This document shows positions 41,162 to 53,707 of a stretch of 64,000 bases of DNA, piece by piece. Origin of the DNA: Procambarus clarkii. Lineage: Eukaryota > Arthropoda > Malacostraca > Decapoda > Cambaridae. Location: the NCBI RefSeq assembly GCF_040958095.1, contig NC_091173.1, forward strand, positions 12,323,500-12,387,499, in the 5' to 3' direction. The position numbers and the translations under genes are program-made. The notes under the pieces were generated by a model. That model had not been told where the DNA came from. It worked only from the letters and a program-made list of their open reading frames with translations, and did no database searches. Position 1 is the stretch's first letter; every line of letters begins with the position of its first letter.

Positions 41162-41600
41162 ACCGATTCACTAGTGATTGGAACCTCACCAATCTTCCCA
41201 CCTCTCTCTCTAACTTCAACTGAACTTCCCTTAACGACCGTCTATACTAAACTTGGCAAATTCCTCAACTCCATCGGAAACTCTTCCTGAAACACTGTCA
41301 GTCACTCCCTCTTCCACTGTCGTCCCGTGACACGGAAACATCCAAATGATTGATTGGATGTATTCCTTGGTGTGAGGCGGGGGGGGGGGGGTGAAGCTGG
41401 TGAGCCCCCGGCCACACCTGGGGCAGCCAGGACGACGCGAGTCTCACCTTCATTCTCACAATAGTTCGATCCATCAGGCACAAATAGTAAATATACGCAC
41501 ACACACACACACGCACACATGCATATGCACACGCACGCATGCGCACTATTATAGTTTCTTTCACCTGCTGCTAATGTTCATCTAGCAGTAAATAGTTGCT
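41159..41600. other. No gene; G11 run at about 41380 and short CA runs
   Basis: Unique-looking apart from short simple tracts. Confidence 0.35.
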
Positions 41601-41603
41601 TGG

Positions 41604-42165
<562 letters not shown>

Positions 42166-42169
42166 CCCG

Positions 42170-42442
42170 GGAGCCGGTCGGCCGAGCAGACAGCATGCTG
42201 GACTTGTGATCCTGTGGTCCCGGATTCGATCCCGGACGCCGGCGAGAAACAATGGGCAGAGTTTCTTTCACCCTATGTCCCTGTTACCTAGCAGTAAAAT
42301 AGGTACCTGGGTGTTAGTCAGCTGTCACAGGCTGCTTCCTGGGGGTGGAGGCCCGGTCGAGGACCGGGCCGCGGGGACACTAAAAAGCCCCGAAATCATC
42401 TCAAGATAATCTCAAGATAATCTCAAGATAATCTCAAGATAA
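42170..42442 (+). mobile_element. tRNA-headed SINE, tail type 1, full-length reference copy
   Basis: GGAGCCGGTCGGCCGAGCAG (A-box side), CTGGACTTGTGATCC anticodon-like arm, B box GGATTCGATCCCGG, body ACAATGGGCAGAGTTTCTTT, GTTACCTAGCAGTAAAATAG, GTACCTGGGTGTTAGTCAGC, GGTCGAGGACCGGGCCGCGG hairpin, and four 11-bp AATCTCAAGAT tail units. Pol III transcription is expected from the boxes. Confidence 0.88.
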
Positions 42443-42755
42443 CCTGACCCAAAGTTCACTAGTGGAAGACACGTGATAAAGTCTACGGACTCCGGGCTTC
42501 ACATTTAACATCAACTTTATTCGTGAGGGTGGGGGGCATTTACCCCTTGAAGGAAGGCATTTGACCCGACTTCCCCGTCACACTCCATAAAATTACCATG
42601 AATTCTGCTAAATTTAACGAGCCCCCAATTATCTGGCCTCCAATCTTGTACACACATAATATATTTAATACTAGATGAGAGATTTGCGGGCACAAATAGG
42701 TGAATACATACACACAACAGCCATAGGTCATAGGGGGATGGTGAGGGTTGTAGGC
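42443..42755. other. No recognisable feature
   Basis: Unique-looking. Confidence 0.3.
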
Positions 42756-42769
42756 CCACCAGCTCCCTC

Positions 42770-42845
42770 TACCACCAGCACCACCACCACCCCGTACTAC
42801 CACTACCACCAGCACCACCACCACCACCACCCCGTACCACCAGCA
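42770..42845. repeat. (ACC)-rich simple repeat
   Basis: ACCACCAGCACCACCACC units twice, around CCCCGTAC. Confidence 0.85.
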
Positions 42846-42956
42846 CTCCTTGCTGCCGCCACCTGTAGTTCTCCCAGGGGGCACTTTAAGCAGCCACACC
42901 TGTTGCCTGGAACGACAGGGTAAACATGGCGGGGAGTCATGGAGAAGCTGGCAGCT

Positions 42957-43545
42957 ACAACCCTCCCCCTCTGCCCACCACTGCTGCCCTCCCCCTCTGC
43001 CCACCACTGCTGCCCTCCCCCTCTGCCCACCACTGCTGCCCTCCCCCTCTGCCCACCACTGCTGCCCTCCCCCTCTGCCCACCACTGCTGCCCTCCCCCT
43101 CTGCCCACCACTGCTGCCCTCCCCCTCTGCCCACCACTGCTGCCCTCCCCCTCTGCCCACCACTGCTGCCCTCCCCTCTGCCCACTACTGCTGCCCTCCC
43201 CTCTGCCCACCACTGCTGCCCTCCCCTCTGCCCACCACTGCTGCCCTCCCCTCTGCCCACCACTGCTGCCCTCCCCCTCTGCCCACTACTGCTGCCCTCC
43301 CCTCTGCCCACCACTGCTGCCCTCCCCTCTGCCCACCACTGCTGCCCTCCCCCTCTGCCCACTACTGCTGCCCTCCCCTCTGCCCACCACTGCTGCCCTC
43401 CCCTCTGCCCACCACTGCTGCCCTCCCCCTCTGCCCACCACTGCTGCCCTCCCCTCTGCCCACTACTGCTGCCCTCCCCTCTGCCCACCACTGCTGCCCT
43501 CCCCTCTGCCCACCACTGCTGCCCTCCCCTCTGCCCACCACTGCA
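42957..43545. repeat. 25/26-bp minisatellite, about 23 copies
   Basis: Unit CTGCCCTCCCCCTCTGCCCA plus CCACTG; the 26-bp form (five C) dominates the left, the 25-bp form the right. Open in three plus frames and on minus; not a gene. Confidence 0.96.
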
Positions 43546-44170
43546 GTGTACTTGTCTGTCCCACTACCCGTCCCCCCCTCCCACTGGCAGCTATAACCCC
43601 TCCCACTTTGGACGACAGAGGAACATATTTATATACTAGTTAGCATTGTACAAGTGTATTGTCTCGTCTGTGGTAGACAAAAAACTGCTTTGTTTGCCGT
43701 GTACTTGAAACCCCTCCTCACCCCATCCCCCCTCCTCACCCCAACCCCCCCTCCTCAACCCAACCCCACCTATAGCTTTGAGTGGTGTTAGTGGTTGCCC
43801 ACTGCTCCCCCCACCCCCCACCGCCTCACCCCCCTCTCTCTAACACTCGAGTGATCTGCATGATTTCGGATGAGAGGTCCTCCTCTGCCACTTGCAAACT
43901 CAGAACAGTGTTTTTAAAACTTTCCTTATCTTTGACTCGCCTTAAGAGAGAGAGAGTGAGTTTGCTTTATTATATATTGGTCTCCGGGAGTATAATGCTT
44001 GCAACATTGACAACGGTGGCAGGTTGCAGTTGGATTGGTGCCCTGAGGAGGCTGTGTCTGGTGAGTTACTTTCATCTCGTGAAGGCAATGGTGAGCAATG
44101 AATCCCTGATGCTAGGATGTCTGTCAAGATGAGCACAGGCAGAGTGACGCGGCTGATGGTCGACCGTCTG
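43546..44170. other. No recognisable gene; CCCCTCCTCACC repeats at 43705-43770
   Basis: Short C-rich repeat, otherwise unique-looking. Confidence 0.4.
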
Positions 44171-44171
<1 letters not shown>

Positions 44172-44243
<72 letters not shown>

Positions 44244-44262
44244 GACTGTCTGTCTGTCTAGC
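44172..44262. repeat. (TGTC)n microsatellite
   Basis: About 22 tetranucleotide units. Confidence 0.95.
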
Positions 44263-44469
44263 CTGAAGTCTCATCGTTGTTTACACTGACGACGTTCCCT
44301 CCACCCGACGTATCAAGAGCTGAATGAGTCGTATGTTTTGTACACACTGTGACGAGGAGCTAGGATACGCTTAAAGTGTTCCTTGTATATGATGCACGGT
44401 GTTTATAGGCGTGCGTTGCTTGTTACAAGTGCAGTTCACTGTATGACAGCTGTTCCCGATATCCGAAAA

Positions 44470-45418
44470 GTTGGTGTACACAGCAGACACTGTCGCTACA
44501 CACAGGTGCACAGGAGCTGGGTGTACACAGCAGACACTGTCGCTACACACAGATGCACAGCAGCTGGGTGTACACAGCAGACACTGTCGCTACACACAGG
44601 TGCACAGGAGCTGGGTGTACACAGCAGTCACTGTCGCTACACACAGGTGCACAGGAGCTGGGTGTACACAGCAGTCACTGTCGCTACCCACAGGTGCACA
44701 GGAGCTGGGTGTACACAGCAGTCACTGTCGCTACACACAGGTGCACAGGAGCTGGGTGTACACAGCAGTCACTGTCGCTACACACAGGTGCACAGGAGCT
44801 GGGTGTACACAGCAGACACTGTCGCTACACACAGATGCACAGGAGCTGGGTGTACACAGCAGACACTGTCGCTACACACAGATGCACAGGAGCTGGGTGT
44901 ACACAGCAGACACTGTCGCTACACACAGATGCACAGGAGCTGGGTGTACACAGCAGACACTGTCGCTACACACAGATGCACAGGAGCTGGGTGTACACAG
45001 CAGACACTGTCGCTACACACAGATGCACAGGAGCTGGGTGTACACAGCAGACACTGTCGCTACACACAGATGCACAGGAGCTGGGTGTACACAGCAGACA
45101 CTGTCGCTACACACAGATGCACAGGAGCTGGGTGTACACAGCAGACACTGTCGCTACACACAGATGCACAGGAGCTGGGTGTACACAGCAGACACTGTCG
45201 CTACACACAGGTGCACAGGAGCTGGGTGTACACAGCAGACACTGTCGCTACACACAGGTGCACAGGAGCTGGGTGTACACAGCAGACACTGTCGCTACAC
45301 ACAGGTGCACAGCAGCTGGGTGTACACAGCAGACACTGTCGCTACACACAGGTGCACAGGAGCTGGGTGTACACAGCAGTCACTGTTGCTACACACAGGT
45401 GCACAGGAGCTGGGTGTG
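44470..45418. repeat. 47-bp minisatellite, 20 copies
   Basis: Unit GTGTACACAGCAGACACTGT, CGCTACACACAGNTGCAC, AGGAGCTGG. Variants (GCAGTCAC, AGATGC, AGGTGC) are clustered in blocks. Because 47 leaves remainder 2, all three plus frames stay open for 300-450 codons; composition artefact. Confidence 0.97.
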
Positions 45419-45746
45419 TGGGTCAGATCAATATTATCAAACGGCACTCGTTGTGGTGCCAGGCTCAGGTGCCACACCACCAGCTCTCTGAATGGCCCTA
45501 ATGGCTTCCTAAACATGTCCTGCCTTCAGAGTCTATATATATATATATACACGATTTGCTGTATATTCCTTGCAGTGCTCGCATGTGTACTCGACCCTCT
45601 TACTTCAGTCATCTATTATACTCGATCCTGTGTATATATGCCAGCGATCCTCCGTAATGGCATTAGGTTAGTGTATGCACTTGAGTCTGTGGGTATCAAC
45701 GCCACGTTGGTGGCCAAGGTCTTTACAATCGTATTTGATTCTCTTG
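45419..45746. other. No recognisable feature
   Basis: Short TA run at 45534-45550. Confidence 0.3.
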
Positions 45747-45946
45747 TACAAGGGGAAGTAAGGAACGGGTGGATTATCAGGGAGAAAGTGCCAAGCCATT
45801 ACGACTATACAACACTTGGAAGGGAGTCAGGATAAAGTTTTGGGATGGGACAGGATGAAGGAATGGTGTCCAACCATTTGGACGGTCGGGGATTGAACGC
45901 CGACTTGCATGAAGCGAAACCGTCGCTCTACCGTCCAGCCCAAGTT
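45747..45946 (-). mobile_element. tRNA-headed SINE (second family), tandem copy 1
   Basis: Minus: GGGCTGGACGGTAGAGCGAC, GGCGTTCAATCCCCGACC, then GCACTTTCTCCCTGATA at the 3' end. Confidence 0.8.
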
Positions 45947-45949
45947 GTT

Positions 45950-46143
45950 GGGTACAAGGGGAAGGGAGCTATCAGGAGTAAGGGGCAAGCCATTGGGGCT
46001 ATATGGCACCGAGAAGGGGTTAGGATAAGGATTTGGGATGGGACGAGGGGGAAAGGAATGGTGCCCAACCACTTGGACGGTCTGGGGGATTGAACGCCGA
46101 CCTGCATGAAGCGAGACCATTGCTCTACCGTCAAGTTCAAGTG
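45950..46143 (-). mobile_element. tRNA-headed SINE (second family), tandem copy 2
   Basis: Same orientation, almost abutting copy 1; both copies end on plus with GTACAAGGGGAAG, a possible insertion-site duplication. Confidence 0.8.
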
Positions 46144-47550
46144 GGTATAAATCTTTTATCTTTGTTATATTTGCAAAGAAATATTTTATCTACCTTCTAA
46201 CAATGTTTGAACATGTTCAAAATGCATGTAAAGTGTAAACACACACCATGTATTTCCATCATTTTATTGGTGATACAATTCACTTATACAGCAACTTGTC
46301 CTTTCGCCTAACACATCGTATTTTGACGTACAAGTCCCCACGTCACAGTAAGATGAGATATAAATCACATCATCTCGCAAATTTGATGTATCATGCCCCC
46401 GTTTTCTATCCGTGGGACCACGGTTAGGTTAGGGTCTAGCAAGAGAGTACGTCCGTTTAGTGCCGTTGTGAACGCTCAAGAAGACTGGCCGTATACATGT
46501 AGTTCACATGATGTATACACGTCTCTTTTTAAAGTCCTAAAACTGCTGTCAACGTAGCTAACAAGTCTTGGAATAGTGTCTATACCTTGCCCAAGTGGTA
46601 CTGGTGTTTTTATCACGTGTTTATTATGACTTATGATCTTATAACTGGCCGCTTAATTGATCCTGTTTTCATTGCCTCGATTCCCGCCAAACACACACCG
46701 AAACTACGACGTTGGTACAACGTTCGAACACGTTTTAACACATCCTAACCCGTTATAACAACCAATATAGCAAGTTGTAACAACGTTCTAATACGTCATA
46801 AACACATTAAGCCAAGATGTAACAACTTTATTACAAGTTGTAACAAGCGGAAAATAGAGACAGTTTCGGTTTGTGTTTCCAGGGAATTGTTCTTTAAAGT
46901 TGACGCAACATTCTTACTCATCAGACTCATCTGTGTGAAAATGTCGTGGTAGTCGTTACTCACATTTCTCATTGACTTATCAAGGAGAACTAATCCTCAC
47001 CGAGAGCTCTCAATAGCTTATCCTGGAGCTAAGCCGAGGCTAAGAGCTCTGGCTTAGTCAGGAGAATAAGCCACCACCGAGAGAACTCCCCGGCTTATCC
47101 AAGAGTCCTGGGTGGAAACTGGCTACTCTGACTAATTACCAAAACTCCTGGTAAGTGAGGCGCAAATATTTGACACTTATGAATGTTTTAAATTGTTAAT
47201 TCAAGTAAGACGAGGCAGGTTGCCGAAGGAAATTGTATTGAGAAGTGTTTGTATACACACGTGTGAACACACAGGTGTAGCACCGCCTGGTGTGGACACA
47301 ACACCAGGTGTAACAGGGTATACCTGTGTTACGCCGATGATTCAGTTTAAGCGAGTGGACTGTATATCTAATTATTCGGTTCCACATAATTCCCACAGTG
47401 CCGTTTATATTATCTTTAATTATGTTCACAGTATTTAGTGCATTCAATTAATTATATTTGACTTAATAAGTAAATTGATGTATGTTATTTGTTTCTTAAA
47501 ACACTATATTATCTAACGGGTTAGTTGGTAGATGTGCCAGAGCATATCGG
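46144..47550. other. 1.4 kb with no recognisable gene
   Basis: Unique-looking. Short inverted words occur (ACACCAGGTG/CGCCTGGTGT at 47285-47312) and AACACGTTNTAAC-like words recur at 46725-46860. No ORF of note. Confidence 0.4.
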
Positions 47551-47555
47551 CACCA

Positions 47556-47737
47556 CTTGGGCTGGACGGTAGAGCGACGGTCTCGCTTCATGCAGGTCGG
47601 CGTTCAATCCCCGACTGTCCGTAAGTGGTTGGGCACCATTCCTTTCCCCCGTCCTATCCCAAATCATTATCCTGACCCCTTCCTAGTGCTATATAGTCGT
47701 AATGGCTTGGCGCTCTTTCCTGATAGTTCCCTCCCCT
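47556..47737 (+). mobile_element. tRNA-headed SINE (second family), full-length reference copy
   Basis: GGGCTGGACGGTAGAGCGAC (A box), GGCGTTCAATCCCCGACTGT (B box), AAGTGGTTGGGCACCATTCC, TATCCTGACCCCTTCCTAGT, GTAATGGCTTGGCGCTCTTT, ending GATAGTTCCCTCCC. Confidence 0.85.
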
Positions 47738-48361
47738 CGTATAATATGGCTGCCTCTCCACTCTTCATTGCTGGAACCACCTCCTGCTGGTAATTTACTT
47801 GTTAAATGGAGACAACATGAATTCAATATTATTAGTTCCCATATTAACACGAATGATTTCATATTAAATACTTTTTTCTTGGTTGTGGTTAATTCAAGTG
47901 TTGCAGCGTATCTGAAGTTACTAGCCAGAACTAAATAAGATATTTAGCATATTTATGAGACGGAAAGCAACTGGTAGTCTCCAGAACCAGCCCGTCCTCA
48001 TAAGGTTTCCCAACGTCAAGAAACTGTCGTACCCAAGTGTTCTTATCCTAACCCACCAGAGGATCCAAAACAGAAAACGGGACAGGACGTCAATTTCGCG
48101 AGCCGCCTCCATTTTCTAGTACGACAATTTTTTTGGCCTTAGGTGGAGTATACGTCAAAATGTGACGTTCTATTAGAAGGTCGGGATGCCAGAACAGATT
48201 TCACAGGCTTAGGTGTACGCTGGTTAATATAATGTGCGTCGTGCATCAGCAACGTGTAAGGAACGTGTCTGGAACATGCAGCAGGGACGCACCAGACCGG
48301 CGCGGGAGTCTTAAGTAGACCTCGTTTTAACCTTAATGGCGGACCATCACCCCTCCTCCCA
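47738..48361. other. No recognised gene; possibly repeat-derived
   Basis: GTACGACAATTTTTTTGGCC at 48119 looks like a family I recall from decapods, but no second copy lies in the window. Confidence 0.3.
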
Positions 48362-48416
48362 CACACGGGACCAAAGAGCCAGAGCTCAACCCCCGCAAGC
48401 ACAATTAGGTGAGTAC
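48362..48416 (+). mobile_element. CR1/L2-like LINE 3' tail only
   Basis: GGGACCAAAGAGCCAGAGCT, CAACCCCCGCAAGCACAATT, AGGTGAGTAC. Confidence 0.65.
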
Positions 48417-48813
48417 ACCTTACTGATCAGTGCCAGAGCTCAATAATTATCGAAAAGAGTGCTCACTAAATTCTAATTAATTGAGAAATAAAATGATTAT
48501 TATTAACTCGACGAATCTATACGAGATTAGACTTAATCACCACATGTCAATTCTTTAAACGAGATTTAAGAGAACAATTTGGGTTGCTGAACAACCTTGT
48601 TGGTTGTAGACTTGTTGAATAAGTCTTCGTGGTGGGGAGGAACTGGTCGACCCATCAAGTAGTGCCCCAAATGGTTGTCCTTCACTAGTGGTTGGTGGGG
48701 GAGGAGTGGGGCTCAACAGTGATTGCTCTGCAGTAATGGTATGTGACCACATGGGGTGGGGGAGGGGGAGGAACGGGGGACAGGCCATGCATTTAACTGA
48801 TTGTCCAACGGCA

Positions 48814-48913
<100 letters not shown>

Positions 48914-49801
48914 CACCTAATTGTGCTTGCGGGGGTTGAGCTTTGGCTCTTTGGTCCCGCCTTTCAACCGTCAATCAACTGGTGTACAGATTTCTGAGCC
49001 TATTGGGTTCTATCATATCTACATTTCAAACTGTGTATGGAGTCAGCCTCCACCACATCACTTTCTAGTGCATTCCATTTGTAAACTACTCTGACACAAG
49101 AAATTCTTTCTAATGTCTCTGTGGCTCATCTGGGTACTCAGTTTCCACCTGTGTCCCCTTGTTCGTGTTCCACCCGTGCTGAAGAGTTTGTCTTTGTCCA
49201 CCCTGTCAATTCCCCTAAGAATTTTGTAGGTGGTTATCATGTCTCCCCTTGCTCTTCTGTTTTCCAGGGGTGTGAGGTTCAGCTCCTTTAGCCTTTCCTC
49301 GTAGCTCATACCTCTCAATTCTGGGACTAGTCTGGTGGCATACCTCTGAATCTTCTCTAACTTTGTCATGTGTTTAACTAGGTATGGACTCCAGGCTGGA
49401 GCTGCATACTCCAGGATTGGTCTGACATAAGTTTTATACAGGGTCCTGAACGATTCCTTACACAAGATTCTAAAGGCAGTTCTTATGTTGGCCGGCTTAA
49501 CATATACCGCCGATGATATCCTTTTGATGTGGGCTTCTGGGGACAGGTTCGGTGTGATATCAACCCCCAGATTTTTCTCTCTTTGACTCTTGCAGGATTT
49601 CACCTCCCAGATGGTACCTTGTGTTCAGCCTCCTGATCCCTTCGCATAATTTCATTACTTTACACTTTCCTGAGTTGAAGTTTAGTAGCCATTTTCTAAT
49701 CCATTCCTCCAGCTTGTCCAGGTCATCCTGTAGTCTCTGTCTATCTTCATCTGTCTTGATTCTTCTCATAATTCTTGCATCATCAGCAAACATTGAGAGG
49801 A

Positions 49802-49831
49802 ATGAGTCTATACCCTCTGGTATAGACTCAT
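49802..49831. repeat. Perfect 13-bp inverted repeat at an insertion junction
   Basis: ATGAGTCTATACC, loop CTCT, GGTATAGACTCAT. The left arm is normal LINE sequence; the right arm is its inverted copy at the edge of the insert. Confidence 0.88.
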
Positions 49832-50046
49832 ATACCTGGTTGATACCTGGTTGATGGGGTTCTGGGAGTTCTTCTACTCCCCAAGCCCGGCCTGAGGCCA
49901 GGCTTGACTTGTGAGAGTTTGGTCCACTAGGCTGTTGCTTGGAGCGGCCCGCAGGCCCACATACCCACCACAGCCCGGTTGGTCCGGCACTCCTTGGAGG
50001 AATAAATCTAGTTTCCTCTTGAAGATGTCCACGGTTGTTCCGGCAA
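49832..50046 (-). mobile_element. Retroposon 3' fragment inserted in a LINE
   Basis: Minus: GTGCCGGACCAACCGGGCTG, GGCCCGCAGGCCGCTCC-type block, TGGACCAAACTCTCACAAGT, GGAGTAGAAGAACTCCCAGA, ending in ATCAACCAGGT repeats. It matches the 3' part of the LINE piece at 24360-24455, so it is a LINE-derived retroposon end. Confidence 0.65.
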
Positions 50047-50266
50047 TATATCAGAAACAGGATGGGACCAAATACAGACAAAGAACCCGTACTCGCAGCT
50101 CGCCCTCTCCACCGGCGATCACAACATCAATAAAATGATGTACTAAATATGCCAGACGCTAATGTAACGGAGGACCCCCGAAGAGAAACGCCTCGTCTGC
50201 TAGGCTGGGAGGCCACCATCCGATCCTCGAACCCCGACCACCGCCGCGGCCCGCCACCCGACCAGT

Positions 50267-50526
50267 GGGTCAGATTCACGAAGCAGTTACGCAAGTACTT
50301 ACGAACGTGTGCATCTTTCCTCAATCTTTGACGGCTTTGGTTACATTTATTAAACAGTTTACAAGCATGAAAACGTCCCAAATCAACTGTTGTTATTGTT
50401 ATAAACAGCCTTCTGGTGCTTAGGAGCTCATTAACTGTTTAATAATTGTAATCAAAGCCGCCAAAGATTGAGAAAAGATGGACAGGTTCGTAAGTGCTTG
50501 CGTAACTGCGTCGTGAATCTGGCTCC
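50267..50526. mobile_element. Palindromic MITE, copy 2
   Basis: Terminal inverted repeats as at 23206; CAGATTCACGAAGCAGTTAC at the left and GTAACTGCGTCGTGAATCTG at the right. Confidence 0.82.
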
Positions 50527-50529
50527 TGG

Positions 50530-50640
50530 TCTCTTCCCTAAGCTGCCTTAGGGTAAGGTCAGAGTAAAATAGTTTGTGGGGCGGAAAAAATAGCCATTTT
50601 CTATACTTTGGCGGCGTAAGCAATCCGAAAATTACAAATT
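50530..50640 (+). repeat. Dispersed repeat shared with 52197-52300
   Basis: TCTTCCCTAAGCTGCCTTAG, TTTGTGGGG, CATTTTCTATACTTTGG and AAGCAAT occur in the same order in both copies. Confidence 0.6.
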
Positions 50641-51690
50641 ACAAAATATTTAAATCGTGTTTTGAAATTGTAAGCTGCATTCAGAGTGACTGACAACTGA
50701 TTGCTAGTTTTGTATTTGGTAACCGGATTTTTAATTAGCAAATTAGTCATTTGTAAACCAACTCGTTATTATTAAATCGAAGACTAGCAATATATTAAAT
50801 ACATTGTCTTACATCCCAACACTGACTAATAAAATAGCCGAGGATACCATTGTAATTATTAGGCTTTTAAATAATTGGTATCCAGGCATGTGTCGAAATA
50901 ATTAAAAATAGTTTTAATAATTAAAATTACATTATAATTCATAATCAACAGCATAGTACTCCCCTTAAAAGTGTATTTGATATGTTCACATACGAACCTG
51001 ATCTTTGACAACCCAACTTCCATAGATTCAGGAGAGCACGCCATCACCTGTTGATCAACCCAATTATGCTGCCACGTATGTTGCATGTGCACTCGTCTCA
51101 CAATATTCGACGATAATATTTAATACATACAAAATTCAAAATAGGGGGGGGGGTTGTAAGACTCGACACTTTCTCGAGCACATTTAGAGTCTGGGGAGGA
51201 CCTCCAATTTTTTTTTATTTTGTATGTGTGATCAATTTGATTGTTGGTGATATGTGAATGACTAAAGTACTTCCAGCATGGTTCTGGCTTCTCTTTCAGT
51301 CGAACTATATTTCCTCTTGTAAATAAACTTGATCCTATAAAGTCTCATTTTATATGCAGTCTTTATACTTTTAAAATAATTGAACTTGAAAATTTATTTA
51401 AAGCTTATGCGGAAAAAAAATAAAAAGAAAATCTCCACTTTCAATATATCGAACCTCTTACAGGATGAGAAATCTTATATAGCCTTTAATGCTCTTAAAA
51501 AGCACACCTTACTCTTCTAAGCACTGAGGGTCGCCTTGCGTGCTCAGGGGCCGGATATATGCACAAGTTGAGAGTTAGGGCCAGAAAGTGGCCCGCTGTG
51601 GCTCGCATACCTGAGGACAGGTAGCTTGTGGGGCTGAATAATTAAGCAGGTGGCAACCACAGTACAGGTTTACGGTATACAGTCTTCAGT
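50641..51690. other. 1 kb AT-rich, no recognisable gene
   Basis: No coding signal or repeat beyond short runs (G9 near 51145). Confidence 0.4.
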
Positions 51691-51697
51691 AGTGTGC

Positions 51698-51707
51698 ATG
51701 CACGCAT

Positions 51708-51791
<84 letters not shown>
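51698..51791. repeat. (GCAC)n/(CA)n compound microsatellite
   Basis: About 10 GCAC units then about 25 CA units. Confidence 0.95.
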
Positions 51792-51794
<3 letters not shown>

Positions 51795-51915
51795 GTCTAC
51801 TGGTTAAACTCCTTGACTCAAAGCCTAGTCCTAGGCCGAGAACAAAGCAGTTTCCTTGCACCTGATGCACCTGTTTATCTAGCAGTAAAGAGCTACCTGG
51901 GAGTTAGCTGTTGTC
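51795..51915 (+). mobile_element. Degenerate shared-body SINE
   Basis: TTTCCTTGCACCTGATGCAC, CTGTTTATCTAGCAGTAAAG, AGCTACCTGGGAGTTAGCTG; head and tail decayed. Confidence 0.55.
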
Positions 51916-52092
51916 GCTGTCTCCTAGAGACGTGTGTGCGTGTGTGTGCGTGCGCGCACGAAAGTGACCAAGGGCACTGACTTAGGGAACGACTGGTGAG
52001 AGAGAGGAGGGAGTAGCGGCAGTAGCAAGGCGACAATTATGAGAGCTGCGTGTGTGCTTGTACACTCTCTTGACCTAACTTGGTATCTGGGT

Positions 52093-52300
<208 letters not shown>

Positions 52301-52384
52301 CCCCAGAGACAAAAAACATTCCTTGTTGCATCGTACATTATCTAATGTACTGACTCCCAACCTATTTTTTTTTTTCGATCGTAT

Positions 52385-52389
<5 letters not shown>

Positions 52390-52425
<36 letters not shown>
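52390..52425. repeat. (TC)n microsatellite
   Basis: About 18 units. Confidence 0.95.
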
Positions 52426-52430
<5 letters not shown>

Positions 52431-52494
52431 CTAGTGTTCGGTGATGTACTTCACTTCTTAAAATTAAAGTTTGACTCTTCATTGACGATAAAAA

Positions 52495-52877
52495 GCCAGA
52501 TGCGTCTCCTAGCAAGCAAGGCAGCCAGATGCTTCTCCTAGCAAGCGAGGCAGCCAGATGCTTCTCCTAGCAAGCGAGGCAGCCAGATGCTTCTCCTAGC
52601 AAGCGAGGCAGCCAGATGCTTCTCCTAGCAAGCGAGGCAGCCAGATGCTTCTCCTAGCAAGCGAGGCAGCCAGATGCTTCTCCTAGCAAGCGAGGCAGCC
52701 AGATGCTTCTCCTAGCAAGCGAGGCAGCCAGATGCTTCTCCTAGCAAGCGAGGCAGCCAGATGCTTCTCCTAGCAAGCGAGGCAGCCAGATGCTTCTCCT
52801 AGCAAGCAAGGCAGCCAGATGCTTCTCCTAGCAAGCGAGGCAGCCAGATGCTTCTCCTAGCAAGCGAGGCAGCCAGG
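52495..52877. repeat. 29-bp minisatellite, 13 copies
   Basis: Unit GCAGCCAGATGCTTCTCCTA plus GCAAGCGAG; nearly identical copies. Confidence 0.97.
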
Positions 52878-53454
52878 AAACTCACCCCTACGGCCCATCT
52901 CCTGCCTTCAGGACACCATTGACTCCAAAACCTTATATACAGTACAAATTTGTTCCCATCTTGAGTATGCACCATCACTACCTGCCCCCCCCCCCACTCA
53001 CTCTTTATCTGAATTAATGGGGTGATAAATTAAGAGAGTGTGACATGTTGGCAGTTTATGTTCTTCTGGTTCCTTCCGTTCCTGTCGCAGGGGCATTCAG
53101 TCCTGCCTTGGCCCGGGGTGTTGAACTGGGTAGAGTGTAACTGTGTGTTAGTTGGTCATTGATTGTTGGTCTAGGTGTCTTGGTATGCAGCGCCTCACTG
53201 ATGTCTAGTCTTCTATTGTCACTGTATCTATCAATTATTTCGGTGTTGCTTGTCAATTGACATCAATTGTGTATATATTGGAATGCAACATAGATAACAT
53301 TACCTGCATGCTTATCCTTGAGTGATCCTTGAAGAGCCTTTAATAGACAAATCCATTGGGATTTGTTATCTTAAATTCCCTAAACGAGTCAGTCAGTGAA
53401 AGGCTCTTAAAGGCTCTTCACTCGAACTGCCTGAAATGATTGAAGACTCACTAG
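52878..53454. other. No recognisable feature
   Basis: C13 run at 52986-52999; otherwise unique-looking. Confidence 0.35.
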
Positions 53455-53707
53455 GAGAGCCCCGTTGCGGAGTATATTGTCTCAATTATGCTGGAGGCAG
53501 CTTTTGAGAAAGATAAAGCACCCTTGTTCCCTATTCAAGCCCTTCATGCTAGGGACTTTCTGTTGGCTGCCCCTAAATACCTCCTTGGACCATCCGGCCA
53601 TCAGTATTGGTGGTCACCAAACACAGATGAATCTGCGGCAAAGCATCGGCAGACCAATACAGCGGCTACCATGGTTTCATCTGCAGTTAGAGGAGGAAGA
53701 TTGCAAG
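53455..53707 (+). CDS. Weak internal-exon candidate, unidentified
   Basis: Open frame bounded by ACTCACTAG| at 53454 (acceptor-like) and CAAG|GTATGT at 53707/53708 (good donor), 253 nt, phase 1 at the end. The peptide looks protein-like: MLEAAFEKDKAPLFPIQALH, then ARDFLLAAPKYLLGPSGHQY and WWSPNTDESAAKHRQTNTAA. No family is recognised and no neighbouring exon was found, so a decayed mobile element or chance frame remains possible. Confidence 0.25.

Noticed and set aside
42170..42250. tRNA gene
   Set aside because: A and B boxes and an anticodon-like arm are present, but the acceptor stem does not close and the sequence continues into a SINE body found in many copies.
42540..43643. Frames of 130-250 codons on both strands
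   Set aside because: Translations of the 25/26-bp minisatellite.
44383..45835. Overlapping frames of 312-454 codons in all three plus frames
   Set aside because: They follow the 47-bp minisatellite, which cycles through the frames; no coding signal.
46430..46450. Telomere-like TTAGG words
   Set aside because: Only two or three GGTTAGGTTAGGG words; not an array.
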